DNA from: PS1 clade bacterium
GTDB taxonomy: Bacteria > Pseudomonadota > Alphaproteobacteria > RS24
DNA length: 24,031 nucleotides
NCBI GenBank assembly: GCA_016779015.1
Contig: JADHOK010000011.1
Coordinates: forward strand, 1 to 24,031
Direction of reading: 5' to 3'
A program made the position numbers and the translations under genes. Positions 14,667 to 22,935 of the stretch are shown here, one piece after another (position 1 is the stretch's first letter; each line of letters begins with the position of its first letter). The notes under the pieces were generated by a model. That model did no database searches, was not told the DNA's origin, and saw only the letters and a list, made by a program, of their open reading frames with translations.

Positions 14667-15884
14667 ATGTCGAAAATCAAAGTTGAAAACCCTATCGTCG
14701 AACTCGATGGGGACGAGATGACGCGCATCATCTGGCAAATGATCAAAGACAAGCTCATCAGCCCCTATCTCGATATCAATCTGAAATATTACGACCTCGG
14801 TATTGAGGCGCGCGACGATACGGATGACCAGATTACTGTCGATGCAGCGGAAGCCATCAAAGAGATCGGCGTTGGCGTGAAATGCGCCACCATCACGCCG
14901 GACGAAGCGCGGGTCGAGGAGTTTGGCCTGAAGCAAATGTGGCGCTCGCCCAATGGCACGATAAGAAACATTCTAGGCGGCACGGTATTCCGCGAGCCGA
15001 TTATCTGTCGCAATGTGCCGCGTCTGGTGCCCGGCTGGACCGACCCAATTGTTATCGGGCGTCACGCTTTTGGCGACCAATATCGCGCCACTGATTTTGT
15101 TGTGCCGGGCAAAGGCAAGCTGACCATGAAGTGGGAAGCCGAGGATGGCAGCGAGACCAAAGAGTTTGATGTTTTCGATTTCCCCGGCGGCGGCGTCGCC
15201 ATGTCGATGTATAATCTCGATGACAGCATTCGCGATTTCGCCCGCGCCTGTATGCTTTACTCCGTCGACCGCGGCTGGCCGCTTTATCTCTCGACCAAAA
15301 ACACCATTTTGAAAGCCTATGACGGGCGCTTCAAAGACCTGTTCCAGGAAGTCTTTGACGCCGAGTTCAACGACCGCTTTGAAGAGCTGGGCATTGAATA
15401 TGAGCACCGGCTGATCGACGATATGGTCGCCGCAGCGCTGAAATGGAACGGCAAATTTGTCTGGGCGTGCAAAAACTATGATGGTGATGTGCAGTCCGAC
15501 ACGGTCGCGCAGGGCTTCGGCTCATTGGGATTGATGACCTCCGTGCTGCTGACACCGGATGGCAAAACCATGGAAGCGGAAGCCGCGCACGGCACCGTGA
15601 CCCGCCATTATCGGGCGCACCAACGCGGCGAGGAGACCTCGACCAATTCCATCGCGTCGATTTTTGCTTGGACGCGCGGGCTGAGCAAGCGCGCCGAACT
15701 GGATAAAAACGAGGCGCTGGCCAAATTCGCCGAAACGCTGGAAAAATCCTGCGTCAGCACGGTGGAGCGCGGCTCCATGACCAAGGATTTGGCGCTGCTG
15801 GTCGGCCAAGGGCAGGAATGGCTGAGCACAGAGGGCTTCCTCGACAAGCTCAACGAAAACCTTGAAAAGGCCCTGTCGGCTTAA
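14667..15884 (+). CDS. icd: NADP-dependent isocitrate dehydrogenase (eukaryote-like type)
   Basis: A 405-residue TCA-cycle enzyme that oxidises isocitrate to 2-oxoglutarate and CO2, making NADPH. The wording KIKVENPIVELDGDEMTRIIW, SPNGTIRNILGGTVFREPI, RHAFGDQYRATDF, the STKNTILKAYDGRFKD and MVAAALKW segments, and EAEAAHGTVTRHYRAHQRGEETSTN match the homodimeric NADP-IDH shared by eukaryotes and Alphaproteobacteria rather than the E. coli type. The length is normal. A GAGGGGGC ribosome site precedes the ATG. Its stop lies only 6 bases from the stop of the converging alaS gene, and I see no hairpin terminator between them. Confidence 0.97.
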   Translation: MSKIKVENPIVELDGDEMTRIIWQMIKDKLISPYLDINLKYYDLGIEARDDTDDQITVDAAEAIKEIGVGVKCATITPDEARVEEFGLKQMWRSPNGTIRNILGGTVFREPIICRNVPRLVPGWTDPIVIGRHAFGDQYRATDFVVPGKGKLTMKWEAEDGSETKEFDVFDFPGGGVAMSMYNLDDSIRDFARACMLYSVDRGWPLYLSTKNTILKAYDGRFKDLFQEVFDAEFNDRFEELGIEYEHRLIDDMVAAALKWNGKFVWACKNYDGDVQSDTVAQGFGSLGLMTSVLLTPDGKTMEAEAAHGTVTRHYRAHQRGEETSTNSIASIFAWTRGLSKRAELDKNEALAKFAETLEKSCVSTVERGSMTKDLALLVGQGQEWLSTEGFLDKLNENLEKALSA

Positions 15885-15890
15885 ACTCTT

Positions 15891-18566
15891 TTAGAGCAGC
15901 TTCTCAATGGCAGCGATGGCCGCATCGGCCGCGTCCGTATCGGGCCCGCCGGATTGTGCCATATCGGGACGTCCGCCGCCGCCTGTGCCACCAAGCGCAG
16001 CGGCACCGGCTTGCACCAAATCGACGGCGTTAAACTTATCGGTCAGGTCGTCAGTGACGCCAACCGCGATACCGGCTTTGTCGCCGTCAATGCCGATAAA
16101 CACCACCACACCACTGCCGATTTGCTGCTTGCCATCATCAACCAGTCCGCGCAATTGCTTGGTCGGCAACCCGTCGAGACAGCGCGCCATAAATGGCGTG
16201 CCATTGACCTCGCGGCTGGCCGTGCCTTGCGCGCCGCCATTGGCCGCGTCACCGGAACCCATCAGCGCCAGTTGTTTTTTGGCTTGGCTCAATTCGCGAT
16301 CCAGCGCTTTGCGCTCCTCAACCAGCTTAGCAACCCGCATGGGCAGGTCTTCCACCGCCACTTTCAATTCATTGGAGGCCGCGTGCAGCACGTGCTCATG
16401 CGCCGCGATTTGCGCCAGCGCCCCCTCGCCGGTGCGCGCCTCAATGCGGCGCACACCCGAAGCCACCGCGCCCTCTTGCGAGATTTTAAGAAGGCCGATA
16501 TCGCCGAGGCGACGGACATGGGTACCACCGCACAGCTCCACCGAATAAGCCGCCGCATCGGTATTTGCGCCCTCTTGGCCGGCATGCCCCATGGACAGCA
16601 CGCGCACCTCTTCGCCGTATTTTTCGCCAAACAGCGCCAGCGCCCCGGCTTCAATAGCCTCATCGGGCGTCATCAGCCGCGTCGCGACTTCGTCATTTTG
16701 GCGGATGATATTATTGACCATCGCCTCAACGGCATCGATTTCATTATCGTTCATGGCGCGCGGATGTGAGAAATCAAAACGCAAATGGTGCTCGTTAACC
16801 AATGAGCCTTTTTGCGTCACATGCTCGCCCAAAACGCGGCGCAGCGCCTCGTGCAATAAATGCGTGGCCGAGTGATTGGCGCGGATGGCGTCGCGGCGCT
16901 TGCCGTCAATCTCCTGATGCACCAGCGCGCCGGTGCTCACAGTGCCCGCCACAACCTTGCCGTGCAACACATGCACATCGCCAAGCCGCTTTTGCGTATC
17001 GGAAATCTCAATGGTGAGGCCGTCTTCATCCGACACCAGACCGGTATCGCCGACCTGACCGCCGCTCTCGGCATAGAACGGCGTTTGGTTGAGCATCAGC
17101 GCGACCTCGTCGCCTTTTTTGGCGTCGCTGACCGGCGCGCCATCCTTAACAATGGCAACCACCTGCCCTTCGGCGGCGGTTGATTGATAGCCGACAAATT
17201 CGGTCGGCCCGTGTTCATTGCGCAAGTCGAACCAGACCGCTTCGGTTTCTTCCTGACCCGAGCCGCTCCAATTGGCGCGCGCTTCGGCGCGTTGTTTTTC
17301 CATCGCCACGTCGAAACCGTCAGTATCGACCGACAGGCCGCGTTCGCGCAACGCATCCTGCGTCAGGTCAAGCGGGAAGCCAAAAGTGTCGTAAAGTTTG
17401 AAAGCCACCGCGCCGGGCAGACTGTCGCCTTGCATCTGCCCCACCTCATCATCGAGCAGTTTGAGGCCGCGCCCCAGCATATCGCGGAAACGCTCTTCTT
17501 CGTGGCGCAAGGTTTCGACAATCAGCGCATTGGCGCGCTCAAGCTCCGGATAAGCCGCCGCCATTTGCATTTTCAGCGCCGGCACCAACTGCCACAAAAG
17601 CGGCTCTTTGGTGCCCAACATATGCGCGTGGCGCATGGCGCGGCGCATGATGCGGCGCAGCACGTAGCCCCGGCCCTCATTTGACGGCAGCACGCCATCG
17701 GCAATCAGAAACGCCGAGCTTCGCAAATGGTCGGCGATGACGCGGTGGCTCACACCATGCGCGCCGTCGGGCGCCTGACCGGAATGGTCGGCCGAGGCCT
17801 CAATCAGGTGACGCATCAAATCTGTATCGTAATTATCGTGTTTGCCCTGCAGCAGCGCACCGATGCGCTCCAACCCCATGCCGGTATCGATGCTCGGTTT
17901 GGGCAAATCAATACGACTGCCGTCCTTTTGCTGCTCGAATTGCATGAAGACGAGATTCCAAATCTCAATAAAGCGATCGCCATCCTCGTCGGGGCTGCCC
18001 GGCGGGCCACCGGCAATGCTCTCGCCGTGGTCGAAAAAGATTTCCGAGCACGGGCCGCAAGGGCCGGTGTCGCCCATCGACCAGAAATTATCGCTGGTGG
18101 CGATGCGGATGATTTTCTCTTCCGGCAGACCGGCGATTTTTTGCCACAGCGCAAAAGCCTCATCATCCTCGGCATAGACCGTGGCCAACAGCTTATCGGT
18201 CGGGATTTCCAGTTCCTTGGTCAGAAACGTCCAAGCATATTCAATCGCGTCTTCTTTGAAGTAATCGCCAAACGAGAAATTGCCCAGCATTTCGAAGAAA
18301 GTGTGGTGACGCGCCGTGTAGCCGACATTGTCTAGGTCGTTATGTTTGCCGCCGGCGCGCACGCATTTTTGCGATGAAGCGGCACGCTGGTAAGCTGGCT
18401 GCTCCTGACCGGTGAAATAATTTTTGAACGGCACCATGCCGGCATTGGTGAACAATAGCGTCGGGTCGTTCAACGGCACGAGCGGGCTGGACGCCACCAC
18501 CTCGTGCTCGCGCTCACCGAAAAAGTCTAAAAATGCACTGCGGATATCCGCCAGACCTGATGACAT
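15891..18566 (-). CDS. alaS: Alanyl-tRNA synthetase
   Basis: An 891-residue enzyme that charges tRNA-Ala and edits mischarged Ser and Gly. The class II catalytic domain starts with DIRSAFLDFFGEREHEVVASSPLVPLNDPTLLFTNAGM-type motif 1, followed by the CVRAGGKHNDLDNVG motif. The editing domain has the zinc-binding HSATHLLHEAL and the later CGGTHVRRLGDIG. A C-terminal oligomerisation/DHHA1 domain ends in a Gly-rich GAAALGGTGGGGRPDMAQSGG segment. The length is normal. GAGGTAATC precedes the ATG. It lies downstream of recA with a terminator between, a common alphaproteobacterial gene order. Confidence 0.98.
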   Translation of the reverse strand: MSSGLADIRSAFLDFFGEREHEVVASSPLVPLNDPTLLFTNAGMVPFKNYFTGQEQPAYQRAASSQKCVRAGGKHNDLDNVGYTARHHTFFEMLGNFSFGDYFKEDAIEYAWTFLTKELEIPTDKLLATVYAEDDEAFALWQKIAGLPEEKIIRIATSDNFWSMGDTGPCGPCSEIFFDHGESIAGGPPGSPDEDGDRFIEIWNLVFMQFEQQKDGSRIDLPKPSIDTGMGLERIGALLQGKHDNYDTDLMRHLIEASADHSGQAPDGAHGVSHRVIADHLRSSAFLIADGVLPSNEGRGYVLRRIMRRAMRHAHMLGTKEPLLWQLVPALKMQMAAAYPELERANALIVETLRHEEERFRDMLGRGLKLLDDEVGQMQGDSLPGAVAFKLYDTFGFPLDLTQDALRERGLSVDTDGFDVAMEKQRAEARANWSGSGQEETEAVWFDLRNEHGPTEFVGYQSTAAEGQVVAIVKDGAPVSDAKKGDEVALMLNQTPFYAESGGQVGDTGLVSDEDGLTIEISDTQKRLGDVHVLHGKVVAGTVSTGALVHQEIDGKRRDAIRANHSATHLLHEALRRVLGEHVTQKGSLVNEHHLRFDFSHPRAMNDNEIDAVEAMVNNIIRQNDEVATRLMTPDEAIEAGALALFGEKYGEEVRVLSMGHAGQEGANTDAAAYSVELCGGTHVRRLGDIGLLKISQEGAVASGVRRIEARTGEGALAQIAAHEHVLHAASNELKVAVEDLPMRVAKLVEERKALDRELSQAKKQLALMGSGDAANGGAQGTASREVNGTPFMARCLDGLPTKQLRGLVDDGKQQIGSGVVVFIGIDGDKAGIAVGVTDDLTDKFNAVDLVQAGAAALGGTGGGGRPDMAQSGGPDTDAADAAIAAIEKLL

Positions 18567-18637
18567 GATTACCTCACTTAGAGGTTGTTGTAGCGGCTGG
18601 AAGCCAACCCTACAAGCATTAGAGGAGCGACAAAATG

Positions 18638-18664
18638 AAAAAGGCCCGGCACTGCGCCGAGCCT
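18638..18664 (-). terminator. Rho-independent terminator downstream of recA
   Basis: On the minus strand AGGCTCGGC pairs with GCCGGGCCT (9 bp, one G-U type position) around a 5-base loop, followed by a T-run. It lies between the recA stop and the alaS start, so alaS probably needs a promoter in the roughly 70 bases that remain. Confidence 0.88.
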
Positions 18665-18700
18665 CTTCCTAAAAATAAAACACTTAACAGAGCCGTTGAT

Positions 18701-19801
18701 TTAGCCTGCCACTTCCTCGACCGGCGGCTCGTCATCTTGGCCTTCGGTCATTACTTTTTCGTCCGGCGTCAAAGCCTCGATATCGATAAGGCCGGCATTG
18801 GCGCGCACCTTGTTTTCAATCTCATTGGCAATATCAGGGTTTTCAATCAGGAATTTACGGGTGTTTTCTTTGCCCTGCCCGATACGTTGCGGGCCGTAGC
18901 TATACCAGCTCCCGGATTTCTCAACGACGCCGGCTAGCACGCCAAGGTCGATAAGCTCACCCATTTTTGAAATCCCCTGACCATAGAGAATATCGAACTC
19001 AACCACGCGGAAAGGCGGCGCCACTTTGTTCTTCACCACTTTGACGCGGGTCTGGTTGCCGATCACCTCGTCGCGATCTTTAATGGCCCCAATACGGCGA
19101 ATGTCGAGACGGCAGGAAGAATAAAACTTCAGCGCGTTACCGCCGGTCGTGGTTTCGGGCGAACCGAACATGACGCCGATTTTCATGCGAATTTGGTTGA
19201 TGAAAATCACCATTGTGTTGGAGCGCGAAATCGAACCGGTGAGTTTTCTGAGCGCTTGGCTCATCAAACGGGCTTGCAAACCCGGCAGGCTATCGCCCAT
19301 ATCACCTTCCAACTCGGCACGCGGCGTCAGCGCGGCGACCGAGTCGATGACCAGTACATCCACCGCGCCGGAACGCACCAGCGTGTCGGTAATTTCCAGA
19401 GCCTGCTCGCCATTATCGGGTTGCGAAATCAGCAAATCCTCAATATTGACGCCCAGCTTATTGGCATAGGCCGGGTCGAGCGCGTGTTCAGCGTCGATAA
19501 AGCCGCAAATACCACCGGATTTCTGAGCCTCGGCCACAGTGTGCAGCGCCAGCGTTGTCTTACCCGAACTTTCCGGACCGTAAATTTCGATAACCCGACC
19601 TTTTGGCAAGCCACCAATGCCCAGAGCGATATCCAAACCCAGCGACCCGGTCGAAATCGCTTCGATTTCAACGATATTTTCAGGGTCACCCAGCATCATC
19701 ACCGAGCCTTTACCGTAATTTTTCTCAATCTGCGAAAGGGCTGCTTCCAGCGCCTTCTTCTTTTCTTCACTTTTTTCCATGAGGTTCACCACTTCAGCCA
19801 C
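18701..19801 (-). CDS. recA: RecA recombinase
   Basis: A 366-residue RecA. It has the Walker A motif GPESSGKTT (residues 75-83), the Walker B strand VLVIDSVAALTPRAELEGDMGD, loop L1/L2 segments with FINQIRMKIGVMFGSPETTTGGNALKFY, and an acidic C-terminal tail (DDEPPVEEVAG). RecA coats single-stranded DNA, drives strand exchange and triggers LexA self-cleavage. The start is a GTG, supported by GGAGG eight bases before it. A typical LexA box lies inside the promoter. The ORF ends 37 bases before a strong terminator, so recA is a single-gene unit. Confidence 0.98.
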   Translation of the reverse strand: MAEVVNLMEKSEEKKKALEAALSQIEKNYGKGSVMMLGDPENIVEIEAISTGSLGLDIALGIGGLPKGRVIEIYGPESSGKTTLALHTVAEAQKSGGICGFIDAEHALDPAYANKLGVNIEDLLISQPDNGEQALEITDTLVRSGAVDVLVIDSVAALTPRAELEGDMGDSLPGLQARLMSQALRKLTGSISRSNTMVIFINQIRMKIGVMFGSPETTTGGNALKFYSSCRLDIRRIGAIKDRDEVIGNQTRVKVVKNKVAPPFRVVEFDILYGQGISKMGELIDLGVLAGVVEKSGSWYSYGPQRIGQGKENTRKFLIENPDIANEIENKVRANAGLIDIEALTPDEKVMTEGQDDEPPVEEVAG

Positions 19802-19848
19802 AATGTATCCTCCGTTATTTCATAGCTCCACCATGCGAGCAATGCGGC

Positions 19849-19878
19849 ATTATGTTCTCATTTTGTTCTAAACGTCAA
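19849..19878 (-). promoter_or_regulatory. recA promoter
   Basis: On the minus strand TTGACG and CATAAT are 18 bases apart and lie 48-77 bases before the recA start codon. The LexA box fills the spacer and touches the -10 element, the expected arrangement for SOS repression. Confidence 0.65.
19854..19868 (-). promoter_or_regulatory. LexA (SOS) box, alphaproteobacterial direct-repeat type
   Basis: The plus strand reads GTTC, then seven bases, then GTTC, which is the direct-repeat LexA operator established for Alphaproteobacteria. It is 53-67 bases upstream of the recA start and lies between the -35 and -10 elements. Confidence 0.85.
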
Positions 19879-20014
19879 GAACAAAAATAAGCGGTTGTTT
19901 TATTTGGATTTCTGCCGATTTGAGCGGTTTACGAAGTCTGCTAATAAGTATTTTTGAGACAAAAATGGCGCGTCAATGCCGGCCAAACCAAGAAAAAGCC
20001 GGCCAAACAAAGAA

Positions 20015-20431
20015 TCAGTTGTCGCGATAAACCCGCTCGCGCTTTTCGTGGCGCTCTTGCGCCTCCAGCCCCAAAGTAGCGATGGGGCGCGCATCCAGCC
20101 GTTTCAGGCTGATCGGCTCGCCGCTTTCTTCGCAATAGCCATAAGTCTTGTCTTCGATGCGGCGCAGCGCCGAATCGATTTTATTGATCAGCTTGCGGTG
20201 GCGGTCACGGGTGCGCAATTCCAACTGCTTTTCGGCTTCCGAATTGGCGCGGTCAACATCATCGGGGTGCTGTTCGCTCTCATTTTGCAACCCGATAACC
20301 GTTTCTTTAGTGCCTCGGATGATGTCCTCTTTCCATTCTTCCAGCTTGCGGCGAAAATACTCGCGCTGTCTGGCGTTCATGAACGGTTCGTCATCACTGG
20401 GAACGTAATTTTTCGGCAGTCGGGTCGCCAT
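20015..20431 (-). CDS. dksA: DksA-type RNA polymerase-binding regulator with degenerate zinc site
   Basis: A 138-residue DksA/TraR family protein that acts through the RNA polymerase secondary channel, usually with ppGpp. The long coiled coil and its tip are present: HPDDVDRANSEAE keeps the functional Asp57, Asp60 and Ala62 that match D71, D74 and A76 of E. coli DksA. The C-terminal globular part (YGYCEESGEPISLKRLDARP) retains only Cys100. The other three zinc cysteines are replaced by Ser103, Gly121 and Ala124, so a normal four-Cys zinc finger cannot form. Cys-poor DksA forms are known in Alphaproteobacteria and as Pseudomonas DksA2. It is divergent from the moxR-type gene. Confidence 0.95.
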   Translation of the reverse strand: MATRLPKNYVPSDDEPFMNARQREYFRRKLEEWKEDIIRGTKETVIGLQNESEQHPDDVDRANSEAEKQLELRTRDRHRKLINKIDSALRRIEDKTYGYCEESGEPISLKRLDARPIATLGLEAQERHEKRERVYRDN

Positions 20432-20485
20432 GTAAGCCTCTTTTTAAGTTTCTTCTACATGCCCTGCCAATTGGCAAGCGCATTT

Positions 20486-20514
20486 TCTATATTCAATATA
20501 CGCCATGAAATCAA
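20486..20514 (-). promoter_or_regulatory. Candidate dksA promoter
   Basis: On the minus strand TTGATT and TATAGA are separated by exactly 17 bases and would start transcription some 48 bases before the dksA ATG. A perfect 13-base palindrome, TATATTCAATATA (20488-20500), overlaps the -10 element and could be an operator. Confidence 0.5.
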
Positions 20515-20642
20515 GCGGCGATGAAGCGATTACCACAGCTAATATGGGGTTGCGCCGCCCTGCCCTTGCCCTTAATGTTTGCCGCCATATGTGACCCTTC
20601 ATAGGGTTTTTCTGCCGGACCGGCCCAAAATAGGAAAGTTTG

Positions 20643-21494
20643 ATGACCGAAAAATTTCAAGGCACAGATAATTATATTGCCACTGAAGATTTGCGCATTG
20701 CGGTTAATGCTGCGTTAACGCTGGAGCGCCCTTTATTGATTAAAGGCGAGCCGGGCACCGGTAAAACCGTGCTGGCTGAGGAAGTGTCGAAAGCACTCGA
20801 TATGGAGCTTATCACCTGGCACATTAAATCGACCACCAAGGCGCAACAGGGGCTTTATGAATATGATGCCATTACGCGCCTGCGCGACAGCCAGCTGGGC
20901 GATGAGCGCGTGAAGGATGTTAAGAACTACATCAATAAAGGTAAGCTGTGGGAAGCCTTTGACCAAGACAAGCGCGTGGTGCTGCTTATCGACGAGATCG
21001 ACAAAGCCGATATCGAGTTTCCCAATGACTTGCTGCAAGAACTCGACCGCATGGAATTTTATGTCTATGAGACCGGCGAAACCATCAAAGCGGCGCAACG
21101 CCCGCTGGTGATTATCACCTCAAATAATGAGAAGGAACTGCCCGACGCTTTCCTGCGCCGCTGCTTCTTCCATTACATCTCTTTCCCCGATGCTGCGACG
21201 ATGAGCCAGATTATCAATGTGCATTATCCCGATATCAAAGACCGTCTGGTGAAAAGCGCGCTGAACTCGTTTTATGAGGTGCGCGATGTGCCGGGCTTGA
21301 AAAAGAAACCCTCAACCTCTGAGTTGCTGGACTGGCTGAAGCTGCTGATGAACGAAGATATTGACCCCGAGACGCTGCGCGAGCAGGATGCGGGTAAGAT
21401 GATTCCGCCGCTGCATGGCGCGCTGATTAAGAACGAGCAGGATGTGCATCTGTTTGAGCGCCTCGCCTTTTTGGCCCGCCGAGAGAGAAATTAG
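20643..21494 (+). CDS. MoxR-type AAA+ ATPase
   Basis: A 283-residue AAA+ ATPase. Walker A is GEPGTGKTVL (about residues 36-45), Walker B is VVLLIDEIDKAD, and sensor 1 is the ITSNNEKELPDAFLRRC segment with an arginine finger. A small helical lid follows. MoxR proteins act as chaperone-like ATPases with a partner VWA protein; here that partner starts 39 bases downstream. The frame also begins with a TTG just before the ATG, but the ATG at 20643 is the natural start, with TAGGAAAG about six bases before it. The client of the pair is unknown; relatives act in metal cofactor insertion or in stress responses. Confidence 0.93.
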   Translation: MTEKFQGTDNYIATEDLRIAVNAALTLERPLLIKGEPGTGKTVLAEEVSKALDMELITWHIKSTTKAQQGLYEYDAITRLRDSQLGDERVKDVKNYINKGKLWEAFDQDKRVVLLIDEIDKADIEFPNDLLQELDRMEFYVYETGETIKAAQRPLVIITSNNEKELPDAFLRRCFFHYISFPDAATMSQIINVHYPDIKDRLVKSALNSFYEVRDVPGLKKKPSTSELLDWLKLLMNEDIDPETLREQDAGKMIPPLHGALIKNEQDVHLFERLAFLARRERN

Positions 21495-21533
21495 AGCCGG
21501 CCGAAAGCGGATTAGAAGCAGGAGACGAGCCGC

Positions 21534-22712
21534 ATGTTCGTTAACTTTTTCCACGAATTGAAGTCGGCCAATGTGCCGGTGTCTCTGCGCGAATATCTGT
21601 CGCTTTTGGAGGCGCTCGACCATGAGGTCATCGACAATAATGTCGAGGAATTCTACTACCTGTCAAAAACCGCACTGGTGAAAGACGAGCGCAATCTCGA
21701 TAAATTCGACCAGGTTTTCGGCCATGTGTTCAAAGGGCTGGAAAGTCTGGGCGATGGCGACATTGCCGAGATACCCGAGGACTGGCTGCAAACGCTGACG
21801 GAAAAATTCCTCACCGAGGAGGAAAAAGCCGAGATTGAGAAGCTGGGCGGCTGGGACAAGATTATGGAGGAGCTGAAAAAGCGCCTCGAAGAACAAGAAG
21901 GCCGCCATGAGGGTGGCAATAAATGGATTGGCACGGGCGGCACCTCGCCTTTCGGCTCCGACGGTTATAACCCCGAAGGCGTGCGCATCGGCCAAGACAA
22001 AAACAAAAACTTCAAAGCGGTCAAAGTCTGGGACAAGCGCGAATATAAAAACCTCGACGATTCGGTTGAGCTGGGCACGCGCAACATCAAAGTAGCGCTC
22101 AGGCGTCTGCGCCAGTTTGCCCGCGATGGCGAGGCCGATATGCTCGACCTCGACGACACCATTAAATCAACCGCCAATGCCGGCTATCTCGACATTAAGA
22201 TGATCGCCGAACGCCGCAATAAGGTGAAGGTGCTGGTGTTTTTTGATATTGGCGGCTCCATGGACCCGCATATTCGCCTGTGCGAGGAGCTGTTCTCGGC
22301 GGCGCGCAGCGAGTTCAAGAATATGGAATATTTCTACTTCCATAATTGCCTGTATGAGGGCGTTTGGAAGGACAATATGCGCCGCCATACCGAGAAGATG
22401 GACACTTGGGATGTTCTGCACACTTATGGCAGCGACTATAAGGTGATATTTGTCGGCGATGCCAGCATGAGCCCCTATGAGGTGACTTATGAGGGCGGCA
22501 GCGTTGAGCATTGGAACGAAGAGCCGGGCGCGCTGTGGCTGAAACGGGTGACCGATATTTATGAAAGCGCCGTCTGGCTGAACCCGCTGGGCGAACGCTA
22601 TTGGGAACACACGGCGAGCCTGCAAATTATTAAGCAGCTGTTTAATGACCGCATGTATCCGCTGACCCTTGAGGGGCTGGACGGCGCGATGCGCGAGTTA
22701 AGTAGAAGCTGA
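21534..22712 (+). CDS. VWA domain-containing CoxE-like protein
   Basis: A 392-residue protein. The N-terminal two thirds (MFVNFFHELKSANVPVSLREYLSLLEAL onward) are helical and charged, with an EEEKAEIEKLGGWDKIMEELKKRLEEQ segment that may form a coiled coil. The von Willebrand A-like domain starts at about residue 230 with VLVFFDIGGSMDPHI, where the MIDAS motif is Asp-x-Gly-Gly-Ser. Asp-x-Ser-x-Ser is usual in other VWA families, but this wording is common in the CoxE-like branch. No signal peptide or membrane segment is evident, so it is probably cytoplasmic. It follows a MoxR ATPase in the same transcription unit. AGGAG lies nine bases before the ATG. Confidence 0.9.
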   Translation: MFVNFFHELKSANVPVSLREYLSLLEALDHEVIDNNVEEFYYLSKTALVKDERNLDKFDQVFGHVFKGLESLGDGDIAEIPEDWLQTLTEKFLTEEEKAEIEKLGGWDKIMEELKKRLEEQEGRHEGGNKWIGTGGTSPFGSDGYNPEGVRIGQDKNKNFKAVKVWDKREYKNLDDSVELGTRNIKVALRRLRQFARDGEADMLDLDDTIKSTANAGYLDIKMIAERRNKVKVLVFFDIGGSMDPHIRLCEELFSAARSEFKNMEYFYFHNCLYEGVWKDNMRRHTEKMDTWDVLHTYGSDYKVIFVGDASMSPYEVTYEGGSVEHWNEEPGALWLKRVTDIYESAVWLNPLGERYWEHTASLQIIKQLFNDRMYPLTLEGLDGAMRELSRS

Positions 22713-22722
22713 TTTATCCCCC

Positions 22723-22794
22723 GCCCCATCGCGACCCGAATTTCTATCGTCTGGTATGGCCCCATCGCGGCCCGAATTTCTATCGTCTGGTATG
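22723..22794. repeat. 36-bp tandem duplication
   Basis: Two adjacent 36-base units, 22723-22758 and 22759-22794, differ at one position (A versus G at unit base 11). Each starts GCCCCATCGCG and ends CTATCGTCTGGTATG. There is no spacer, so it is not a CRISPR array. It lies just after the VWA gene. The function is unknown. Confidence 0.9.
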
Positions 22795-22801
22795 AAAACG
22801 C

Positions 22802-22869
22802 TCAACGGCCTTCCGGCCGTTGACGTCCCGTCGCGCGGCGCGGGCCTTGGGGCCAAGCCTGCCGCGCGA
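22802..22869. repeat. Two strong intergenic hairpins
   Basis: Hairpin 1: TCAACGGCC (22802-22810), loop TTCC, GGCCGTTGA (22815-22823), 9 bp perfect. Hairpin 2: TCGCGCGGC (22831-22839) and GCCGCGCGA (22861-22869), 9 bp perfect around a 21-base interior that itself can pair (CTTG with CAAG). Neither is followed by a clear T-run, but both lie between two converging genes and may act in transcription termination or mRNA protection. The 12-base sequence AAACGCTCAACG flanks the pair at 22796-22807 and 22882-22893. Confidence 0.75.
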
Positions 22870-22935
22870 TTAACCTGAATCAAACGCTCAACGCGCGCGA
22901 TACAGCTTCGAGGTTTCTTTCAATTCACCGACAAC

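Noticed and set aside
15954..16769. Plus-strand frame (271 codons) opposite alaS
   Set aside because: It is fully within alaS, whose identity is certain; no independent motif or ribosome site.
20594..20611. Terminator-like ACCCT-TCAT-AGGGT-TTTT before the MoxR gene
   Set aside because: The stem is only 5 bp and lies in the likely leader of the gene; too weak to call as a terminator or attenuator.
22723..22794. Possible CRISPR array from the 36-base repeats
   Set aside because: There are only two units, they are directly adjacent without spacers, and no cas genes are nearby.
22698..22883. Minus-strand frame of 61 codons with a repeated PDDRNSGRDGA peptide
   Set aside because: The repeated peptide is only the translation of the 36-bp tandem duplication; no ribosome site and the frame runs into the end of the VWA gene.
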